DNA from: Tessaracoccus sp.
GTDB taxonomy: Bacteria; Actinomycetota; Actinomycetes; Propionibacteriales; Propionibacteriaceae
Assembly (NCBI RefSeq): GCF_016714275.1
Contig: NZ_JADJNP010000009.1
Coordinates: forward strand, 1 to 64,000
Reading direction: 5' to 3'
DNA: 64,000 nt
In this document: piece by piece, positions 58,630-64,000 of the stretch
Layout of the letters: the number at the start of each line of letters is the position of its first letter
Position numbering within the stretch: position 1 is the first letter of the stretch
Program-made: the position numbers and the translations under genes
The notes under the pieces: generated by a model
Database searches by the model: none
What the model was told of the DNA's origin: nothing
The model's input: the letters and a program-made list of their open reading frames with translations, nothing else

Positions 58630-58838
58630 GCGGCGTGGGGCCGCTTGACGCACTGGACCTGCCGGTAGCTGCCGCTCGGGAGCCGCTTGTGGATGCAGAC
58701 CTTCATCTGCCCGAAGTCGACCCAGTAGCGCGCGTCCTTGCGGGCCGCCGTGAGCGTCGCAGCGTACTTCGCGGCCCGCGTGCCACCGAACGTCAGCCGG
58801 TACGTACGCGGATTTGGCTTGGTCTTTGACTTGGACAT
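58626..58838 (-). CDS. Small basic protein
   Basis: 70 aa (MSKSKTKPNPRTYRLTFGGT), basic and helical. TAGATT ends 6 nt before the ATG. Converges with the 56905 gene. Confidence 0.5.
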   Translation of the reverse strand: MSKSKTKPNPRTYRLTFGGTRAAKYAATLTAARKDARYWVDFGQMKVCIHKRLPSGSYRQVQCVKRPHAA

Positions 58839-58867
58839 GTCCCAAATCTACCATACGCCCCGACGAC

Positions 58868-59194
58868 ATGATCAACACCCGCACCATCTGGTACCACGGC
58901 GGCAACCGCGTCACCGACTGGCGTGACTATCACTGGGACCGCGACCGGACGACCTCGGACGCAATCCTCCGGAACTACGTGGGCGCATCGACGAAGGCGG
59001 ACGCGGCGATCCAACTCTACCACGACCTGTTCCGGCACGACGACGCCGCCTACGTCGCGGCGATGCACGCCGTGGGCTTCGACGGGTTCATCGTGCCCCG
59101 GCGCCAGGCCGGTAGCCGGCAGCGAGACCACCTGATCCTGTGGAACATTGCTGCTGTCGAGCTGGGTGAGGTGGCGATTCCGGACGAGGGCTGA
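58868..59194 (+). CDS. ADP-ribosyltransferase-like fold candidate
   Basis: 108 aa. The start WYHGGN (residues 8-13) and the GFDGFIVP...LWNIAAVELG end recall compact ADP-ribosyltransferase-like proteins, but the key Glu is not certain. Expressed divergently from the small basic gene. Confidence 0.4.
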   Translation: MINTRTIWYHGGNRVTDWRDYHWDRDRTTSDAILRNYVGASTKADAAIQLYHDLFRHDDAAYVAAMHAVGFDGFIVPRRQAGSRQRDHLILWNIAAVELGEVAIPDEG

Positions 59195-59241
59195 GGTGTG
59201 GTAGGCTTCCGGTTCAAATGCTAGCGTAACGCCATAGCCAT

Positions 59242-59312
59242 TCGGGGATCGTCTAATGGCAGGACAGCAGCCTTTGGAGCTGCTCATGGAGGTTCGACTC
59301 CTCCTCCCCGAG
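59242..59312 (+). tRNA. tRNA-Gln(TTG)
   Basis: Acceptor TCGGGGA (59242-59248) pairs with TCCCCGA (59305-59311), discriminator G. Anticodon arm AGCAGC/CTTTGGA/GCTGCT with anticodon TTG, and T-arm GGAGG/TTCGACT/CCTCC. Canonical length, no intron, CCA not encoded. Unlike the 14.7-kb locus, this is an ordinary tRNA. Confidence 0.85.
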
Positions 59313-59318
59313 CTACGT

Positions 59319-59340
59319 TGTCAGCCCCGTGTGGTAGCTA
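59319..59340 (+). promoter_or_regulatory. TGTCAG-N10-TAGCTA promoter
   Basis: TGTCAG (59319-59324), 10 nt, TAGCTA (59335-59340), then 6 nt to the ATG at 59347. Confidence 0.6.
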
Positions 59341-59346
59341 CCAGCC

Positions 59347-59823
59347 ATGACTGAGCCTGGGCCTGCGTTGACGTCGCCGCAGTTCACGAAGTACGAGCCG
59401 GAGTTCACGGTCGGGGGCTATGGTATCAAAACCTCCGGGCTCGTCTGTGGCGCGGGCACGCACGTTCGCATCCTGGCGCTCGCGCAGACGACGCATCCGC
59501 CGTCGGCCACGCGCAATTATCCGACGATGATGATCACCGCGACCGTCGAGCTGACGGCGACTGTTGGCGTCGGTCGCCCACGCTGCGATGGCTGTCAAGC
59601 ACGCGCGCCGGCGCCCGCCGACGACGACGCGTTGTGGTTCATCCTCGAGAACCATGACGGCAACCGGGTCGTGTTCGCAGACGCAGAAGACATCCGGGAC
59701 GAGCGCGACCAGTACCCGGTAAAGGGTTGGGCACGGTACGCCGATGCGCTGCTGTGCCCTGACTGCGTCGCCGCCGTCGCGGCGGCACTCAAGGCCCGCA
59801 AGGCCACCGGAGGCGCCCCATGA
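59347..59823 (+). CDS. Hypothetical protein with Cys pairs
   Basis: 158 aa. CDGCQA and CPDC (near residues 80 and 138) could bind zinc together. ATG follows its promoter by 6 nt. The stop overlaps the next start (ATGA). Confidence 0.55.
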   Translation: MTEPGPALTSPQFTKYEPEFTVGGYGIKTSGLVCGAGTHVRILALAQTTHPPSATRNYPTMMITATVELTATVGVGRPRCDGCQARAPAPADDDALWFILENHDGNRVVFADAEDIRDERDQYPVKGWARYADALLCPDCVAAVAAALKARKATGGAP

Positions 59824-60281
59824 GCGTCCGTGAGCTGGGGCCGACGTCGTTCGTGCTCGTCGACGGTACGCACGTCTGGGCGGCCGACTTTCGTGATCGC
59901 GCGATCGTGCTGACCTCGGCGGCGGTGCCGCGCCGCGGCGGTCCGGGGATTGAGCACCGCGCCAGCCTGCGCGACCTCGACGCGCGGCTGTTCGATGCGA
60001 ACCGGCCAGACTGCTTGCGGGCGCCGACCGAGCTGATCATCACGGGCGCTGATTGCACGACGGCCGGCGTCATCCTGACGATCGCAGTCGACCAACGGTC
60101 GACCGTGTTGGCTGGCGCGCGGCTCGCGGGTGGGTGGCTGCTGACCGTCCCGATCCACGTCCCACACGGGCGACCGTTCCGGCTCGAGGCGGCGGGGCCT
60201 AAGCCGTTCATGTTGTGTCTGCATACGCTGATCAAGGTCGCGGCAGACACGGAGGCGCTGCTCGACGGGCGCGAGGCGTGA
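59820..60281 (+). CDS. Hypothetical beta-rich protein
   Basis: 153 aa, GTSFVLVDGTHVWAADF then repeated strands and IHVPHGRPFRLE. End FMLCLHTLIKVAAD is loosely like the 30591 protein. Function unknown. Confidence 0.55.
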   Translation: MSVRELGPTSFVLVDGTHVWAADFRDRAIVLTSAAVPRRGGPGIEHRASLRDLDARLFDANRPDCLRAPTELIITGADCTTAGVILTIAVDQRSTVLAGARLAGGWLLTVPIHVPHGRPFRLEAAGPKPFMLCLHTLIKVAADTEALLDGREA

Positions 60282-60490
60282 TGCGGCGCCAGCACCCGAC
60301 GATTCTCCGCGTCGACCTCGCCCCGGCGGCGTCGCTCGGCCGGCGCCGCCCCAACCGGGTCCACGGCGCGTTGTGGGCTGTAGTGGTCAACGGCCGCCGG
60401 ATCACGGGCTGGGCTGACGCGGCCACCGCGACGCGGTGGGCCTTGACCTACGGCGGAACCGTCGTCGTGCACCGATCGGCCCGGCCTTGA
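60281..60490 (+). CDS. Small basic protein
   Basis: 69 aa (MRRQHPTILRVDLAPAASLG), ATG overlapping the previous stop. Basic, with a small hydrophobic core (ALWAVVVNGRR). No family recognised. Confidence 0.45.
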   Translation: MRRQHPTILRVDLAPAASLGRRRPNRVHGALWAVVVNGRRITGWADAATATRWALTYGGTVVVHRSARP

Positions 60491-60521
60491 CCCCGGCCAC
60501 GGCCCCCGGTAGGCTCGACAC

Positions 60522-60668
60522 ATGCCCATCTCCTGTCGTTTCGGCAAGCTCAAGCGTCCCATCGGTCGTCGTCGCTGCAAGAAGGCCCCCAAGGGCCGCG
60601 GCGCCCGCGCCTCCTACGCCTACACCCCCAAGCAGCTGGGTCGCAGCCGGCGCCGGAAGCGTCGGTAG
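60522..60668 (+). CDS. Very basic 48-aa protein
   Basis: 48 aa, about 40 % Lys/Arg, with CRFGKLKRPIGRRRCKKAPK and the end RSRRRKRR. TAGGCT ends 6 nt before the ATG. Similar in kind to the 51-aa protein at 37362. Confidence 0.6.
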   Translation: MPISCRFGKLKRPIGRRRCKKAPKGRGARASYAYTPKQLGRSRRRKRR

Positions 60669-60679
60669 CCCGCGCACGG

Positions 60680-60701
60680 TGTCAGGGCGGCGTGGTACGT
60701 T
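60680..60701 (+). promoter_or_regulatory. TGTCAG-N10-TACGTT promoter
   Basis: TGTCAG (60680-60685), 10 nt, TACGTT (60696-60701), then 11 nt to the ATG at 60713. Confidence 0.6.
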
Positions 60702-60712
60702 GCCGAACCGCA

Positions 60713-61126
60713 ATGTCCTACGCTTGGTTCAACGGCATCGAAGAACGGCTCGCGGCGGTCGCCCAAGCGATCCGGACCGCGCGCAACCGGGGCGGGCACG
60801 GGGTCGACATGCGTCGCGAGCTGCGCCCTGATGTGGCGCAGCTGGTAACGGCGCTCCGGGGCGTCCCGCTCCGGGAGACGATCGCCGTCGGCGCGCGCGT
60901 CACCGTCCGGAGCGGCGCGCCGGGCGCGATCTACCGCGATGCCGTCGGGTTGACCGGCCAGGTCGTCGCGCAGCGCGACGAGTCGGTCACCAAGCCGGGT
61001 GGCATCGCACCCGCGGCCCCGCCCATCCGACGGCTGCTCGTCCACTTCGAGGCGCCGCCGGCGAGTTGGCCCGAAGCGCTCGAGGGTCGACTGTGGATCG
61101 ACGAGGACGATCTCGACCTGGCGTGA
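60713..61126 (+). CDS. Hypothetical protein
   Basis: 137 aa from ATG 60713 (MSYAWFNGIEERLAAVAQAI). Helical first third, SH3-like strand part after that (GARVTVRSGAPGAIYRDAVG). Function unknown. Confidence 0.55.
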   Translation: MSYAWFNGIEERLAAVAQAIRTARNRGGHGVDMRRELRPDVAQLVTALRGVPLRETIAVGARVTVRSGAPGAIYRDAVGLTGQVVAQRDESVTKPGGIAPAAPPIRRLLVHFEAPPASWPEALEGRLWIDEDDLDLA

Positions 61127-61171
61127 CGGCTGGGTTGACTTTCCGATCGAATTGTCGCATATGCTACGGCT

Positions 61172-61654
61172 GTGTTGAACCTCGACGCGCCGTTCCTGTT
61201 TCAGTTCAGCGACATCGTCGCCGGCAACGGTTTCTTCGCGCACGTCGAGGGCGGCGGTCGCGGCTTGATGCGCAGGCTGCCCGACGCCACGCGCGTGTGG
61301 GTCGTCGGCGTGCGGCCGGGTCTAATCGGCGGGCGGGCTGACCAAGCCGCTGCATTCCACGCGTTCCGGGCGTACTACCAACGGACGATCTTCGACATCG
61401 CCGCAGGCGCCGCAACCTTTGACACGTTCAAGTCGCGCGTCGACGAGTTCTTGCAGTACATCGATGATGCGGATACGTCCCGGTGGGGCGACGCGCTCGC
61501 ACAAACCCTCCGGACGAGCGTACCGCCGGGCCTGGCACGGGTCGTCGATGGCACGCCACCATCGATCCGCACCGTGACACTCATCGACAAGCCCGAGCCG
61601 CGGTTCAACAAGCTGAGCGAGATCGCTTGGGCGACGCCCGTGGACCTACCGTGA
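61172..61654 (+). CDS. Hypothetical protein
   Basis: 160 aa, GTG start, TATGCT ends 6 nt upstream. Begins LNLDAPFLFQFSDIVAGNGF. Mixed alpha/beta, no family recognised. The stop overlaps the start of the phosphoesterase (GTGA). Confidence 0.5.
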   Translation: MLNLDAPFLFQFSDIVAGNGFFAHVEGGGRGLMRRLPDATRVWVVGVRPGLIGGRADQAAAFHAFRAYYQRTIFDIAAGAATFDTFKSRVDEFLQYIDDADTSRWGDALAQTLRTSVPPGLARVVDGTPPSIRTVTLIDKPEPRFNKLSEIAWATPVDLP

Positions 61655-62430
61655 TCCCCTACCTGTTCGTCGGCGACCTGCACGGCAACATGGCCTCCGC
61701 GGACCTCGCGATCGCCGAGGCGGCGCAGTACGGTGCGACGATCATCCAGGTCGGCGACTGGGGCTTCCTCTGGGGATCGTCGACGCGGACGATCCCGGAC
61801 GACCCAGACATCGATCCGGACGACTTTGGCGCGCAGGTGGCGCATCGGTTGGCCTCACCGCGGCTAATCGATCAGACCGACAACCTGAGCGCGTTGCTCG
61901 TCGCGGCCGGCGTGTCCATGCGCTACGTCGACGGCAACCACGACGTCCACCCGCTCTTGCGTGCGTACCCGCCTGGCGACGACAACGTCGCGCCGAACCT
62001 GACCTACCAACCGCGCGGGTCGCTGTACGTCGACGCCGACGGGACGCGGTTCGTGTTCCTCGGCGGTGCGGTCAGCATCGACAAGGCCGCCCGCGTGCCC
62101 GGCCGGTCGTGGTGGCCCGAGGAGGCGGTCACGGCGGCCGACGTCCGTGCGGCTGAGCGCCATGGCGCAGCACATGTACTCGTGACGCACGACGCGGCGG
62201 TGTTGCCGCCGGGCGTCAGCGACGTCGGCGTCGCGGTCGGGCACCGCCTCGCGGCGGCTGACAACCGTGCGTACATCGCCGAGGCGATCCAGGCGCTGCG
62301 ACCGCAGGTCCACGTCCACGGGCACTGGCACCGGGCGTACCAGACGCGCGCCGGACGCATGACGACGATCGGGCTTGACCGCGACGGTCACGCCGGGCTG
62401 TGGCGCCTGTGGCGCCGAGGAGACGACTGA
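61651..62430 (+). CDS. Calcineurin-like metallophosphoesterase
   Basis: 259 aa, GTG start. GDLHGN, GDWGFLW, GNHD, THDA and HGHWH give the full set of metal ligands in order. Phage members act on nucleotides, DNA ends or signalling molecules; substrate unknown. Confidence 0.88.
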   Translation: MIPYLFVGDLHGNMASADLAIAEAAQYGATIIQVGDWGFLWGSSTRTIPDDPDIDPDDFGAQVAHRLASPRLIDQTDNLSALLVAAGVSMRYVDGNHDVHPLLRAYPPGDDNVAPNLTYQPRGSLYVDADGTRFVFLGGAVSIDKAARVPGRSWWPEEAVTAADVRAAERHGAAHVLVTHDAAVLPPGVSDVGVAVGHRLAAADNRAYIAEAIQALRPQVHVHGHWHRAYQTRAGRMTTIGLDRDGHAGLWRLWRRGDD

Positions 62431-62849
62431 TGGCTGATCATCCCAGGATCCGTGTGCCGACGCTTGCGCTCGCCGAGGTCGGACTCTCGACGGGCGCGGT
62501 CGAGTACGCCGGCGTGACTGCGGTCTGGCTCGAGCCTGACCTCGTAGTCTCCGTGCCGCCGCCCCAGCTAGCGTCCGAGGTCGTCCGCGCGGCGATCGTC
62601 CGTCGACCACCTCTGTTGCTAGTTGACCCCGTCGGTGCAGCTGCGATGCTGGCGTCGAGTCCGGCGCCGCGTCGCCGCTCGCGCGGCGCCGAACTCGCGA
62701 CTCCGCACGGCGTTGCTGCGGCGCTCAAGGCCGAGGCGCCACAAGCACCGGCGGGCCCCGACGACGCACCGCCGACGTGGCGCCACATTATCCAACGTGC
62801 CAACCGCAAGGCCGCCGACCGACGCAAGGCGAAGCGGGGCTGGCGATGA
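62430..62849 (+). CDS. Hypothetical protein
   Basis: 139 aa, ATG overlapping the previous stop. Beta-rich first 90 residues (TLALAEVGLSTGAVEYAGVT), then a basic helix ending KRGWR. Confidence 0.5.
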   Translation: MADHPRIRVPTLALAEVGLSTGAVEYAGVTAVWLEPDLVVSVPPPQLASEVVRAAIVRRPPLLLVDPVGAAAMLASSPAPRRRSRGAELATPHGVAAALKAEAPQAPAGPDDAPPTWRHIIQRANRKAADRRKAKRGWR

Positions 62850-63055
62850 CGGCGTGCAAGACCTACGTCCTCCACTGCAACCTGGCCGTGTGCTCGGCGG
62901 TGTTTATGGCGCTCGACGAAGACACCGTCGGCGGTGTCCGGCGGCGCGCCGCAGCGGAGGGATGGACCCACGGCGCAGTTCGTGCGGCCAACGGTACCGC
63001 CTGGGCGAGCGGCGACTGGTGCCCCACACACGGCGATCACGCGCGCCAGCCTTGA
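62846..63055 (+). CDS. Small Cys-containing protein
   Basis: 69 aa, ATGA overlap. CKTYVLHCNLAVC and CPTHGDH could bind zinc. Function unknown. Confidence 0.5.
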   Translation: MTACKTYVLHCNLAVCSAVFMALDEDTVGGVRRRAAAEGWTHGAVRAANGTAWASGDWCPTHGDHARQP

Positions 63056-63177
63056 CGCGGGCGCGTCGCGGATCCATAGTGATGCTCGTGACCAACTCGA
63101 GCCATTGAGGCGGCGCGTAGCGCGCTGACCCAGTTCATCATCGTCCGTGCCGACATCCCGGTAGGCTTCGCGGCGCC

Positions 63178-63321
63178 TTGCTCGTGTGCTGTGTCGGCCG
63201 ACTCGACGAGCCAGCGACGGAGGCCGACCGCGCGTGGGCGCTGGCGCAGACTGACCAGGCAGCGCAGCGGCTTGCGGACGACGTTGAGCGATACTTCTTG
63301 ACGAGGGATGCCGCATCATGA
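63178..63321 (+). CDS. Small hypothetical protein
   Basis: 47 aa from TTG 63178 (GTG 63184 is an alternative). TAGGCT lies 10 nt upstream. One helix (ADRAWALAQTDQAAQRLADD). Overlaps the next ATG. Confidence 0.4.
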   Translation: MLVCCVGRLDEPATEADRAWALAQTDQAAQRLADDVERYFLTRDAAS

Positions 63322-64000
63322 GCTTCGACCGTTCCGACCGTACCTTCCTCCGCAACCTCATCGCTGGTGCCGTCGACGAGATCGTCGCTGAAGTCGCCGC
63401 CGCGATTGACGAGATCGTTGCCGATGACGCCGACGATCAGGACCCTGACGACGACTCGGATCCTGACGCCGACGTCGATGACGCTGCGGCCGTGCCCAAG
63501 GACGACGGACACGTCGCCGTGCCGACCCACACGGTCGTCGCTGCTCGGCGGCTGACAGGCGAACGCTGCGTCGTCGTCGGCGTCGTCGGCGCGTCGCGCG
63601 CCGATGGGGGCGGCAACGTGACCGACTTCGAGGTGTTCGACCCCAACAGCGACGGAACGGGCGTGCGGATCCGAATCTTCCGTGATCCTGTGATTCCACA
63701 GCCCCAGTTGCGGTCCGGGGTGATCGTGGCGGTCGACGGCATCGCACAGCGTGGTGAGATCGTGCCGCAGATCATCCGGGTTCTGGCTGCGCCGGCGCCG
63801 GGATACGTGCTGTGTCCCAGCGCGGTCCCTTCCGGCGTCATTCCCCCGCCGCCCGAACACGGCCTACCGAAGAAAGCTGACTTGATCGCGTGCCGGCCGG
63901 GGTGTATTCCGGACCGGGCCGCCGCCGGCTTTTCAAGGTACACGGCGTTCCTGACGACAGACTGTCGCAAGCTCTACATGCAGTGCCAGCACCACGGCAA
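63318..64000 (+). CDS. Acidic-linker OB-fold-like protein, partial at window edge
   Basis: At least 227 codons, open to the window end. A helical N-terminus (FLRNLIAGAVDEIVAEVAAA) and a long Asp-rich linker (residues 36-60) precede a beta-rich domain (VVVGVVGASRADGGGNVTDF ... IIRVLAAPAPGYVL) with the strand order of an OB-fold, then Cys pairs near the end. Could be ssDNA-binding. Strictly open in this frame with no stop. Confidence 0.55.
   Translation, partial: MSFDRSDRTFLRNLIAGAVDEIVAEVAAAIDEIVADDADDQDPDDDSDPDADVDDAAAVPKDDGHVAVPTHTVVAARRLTGERCVVVGVVGASRADGGGNVTDFEVFDPNSDGTGVRIRIFRDPVIPQPQLRSGVIVAVDGIAQRGEIVPQIIRVLAAPAPGYVLCPSAVPSGVIPPPPEHGLPKKADLIACRPGCIPDRAAAGFSRYTAFLTTDCRKLYMQCQHHG

Noticed and set aside
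56176..58914. 912-aa minus-strand open frame opposite the radical SAM and SGNH fusion genes
   Set aside because: Antisense shadow; Arg/Asp/Val-biased composition and no promoter or start signal.
14616..60701. Sigma54-type (-24/-12) reading of the TGTCAG-N10-TAnnnT motif
   Set aside because: Sigma54 sites need GG and GC at fixed positions with shorter spacing; these sites have an A/T-type -10 box instead.

Overview
The window looks like part of a large, GC-rich (about 64 %) tailed-phage genome or a closely related phage-plasmid. The evidence is dense overlapping small genes, virion fibre-type genes, phage replication and recombination genes, several orphan DNA methyltransferases, phage tRNA genes and many orphan short proteins. 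No ribosomal, metabolic or chromosomal housekeeping genes were seen. The host is not certain. A cysteine-rich lipoprotein gene (15318-15668) resembles secreted proteins common in Myxococcota-type bacteria, which is only a hint.

Layout. 1-6535: a leftward run with Shine-Dalgarno sites (an ABC-type ATPase, an HsdM-like methyltransferase fragment, several unknown phage proteins, one gene broken by a frameshift). 6595-9997: a second ATPase, an AP2-domain protein, an AT-rich island and a degenerate HNH-like protein. 9993-13136: a CRISPR array of 18 recognisable repeats, lying 25 bp beyond the stop codon of a compact Cas12-like (type V) effector of 628 aa; no cas1, cas2 or cas4 adjoins it. 13193-14577: small genes and a ThiF/E1-like protein. 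14612-15074: an RNA locus with its own promoter and U-tract, carrying three tRNA-like domains. The first has its 3' half placed before its 5' half (a circularly permuted tRNA-Phe-like gene) and is held between two long-range helices. 15318-19223: small membrane, peptidase-like and unknown proteins. 19277-31085: replication and recombination (SF3-type helicase, SNF2 helicase, Cas4/RecB-like nuclease, Sak4-like ATPase, ssDNA-binding-like protein, and a uracil-DNA-glycosylase/proofreading-exonuclease/family A polymerase fusion). 31126-38622: nucleotide and DNA modification (a double methyltransferase, a Dam-type methyltransferase, MazG, deoxyribonucleotidase, a DUF4326-DnaQ fusion, Nudix, RadC). 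38625-48873: many short genes on both strands, mostly with individual promoters. 48968-53115: virion fibre or baseplate genes with a duplicated module. 53138-64000: ThyX, a radical SAM protein, an SGNH-hydrolase/kinase-like fusion, tRNA-Gln, a metallophosphoesterase and many unknowns.

Two features run through the window. First, many genes are preceded by a TAnnnT -10 box 6-9 nt before the start codon, which predicts leaderless mRNAs. At least sixteen of these have a TGTCAG-like box exactly 10 nt upstream of the -10 box, a spacing unlike a standard bacterial promoter. Second, several otherwise coherent genes are split by single frameshifts, so either the assembly has indel errors or these genes are decaying.

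All calls come from reading the sequence by eye. Family names rest on motifs, not searches, and strand-opposite open frames over strong genes were left out.
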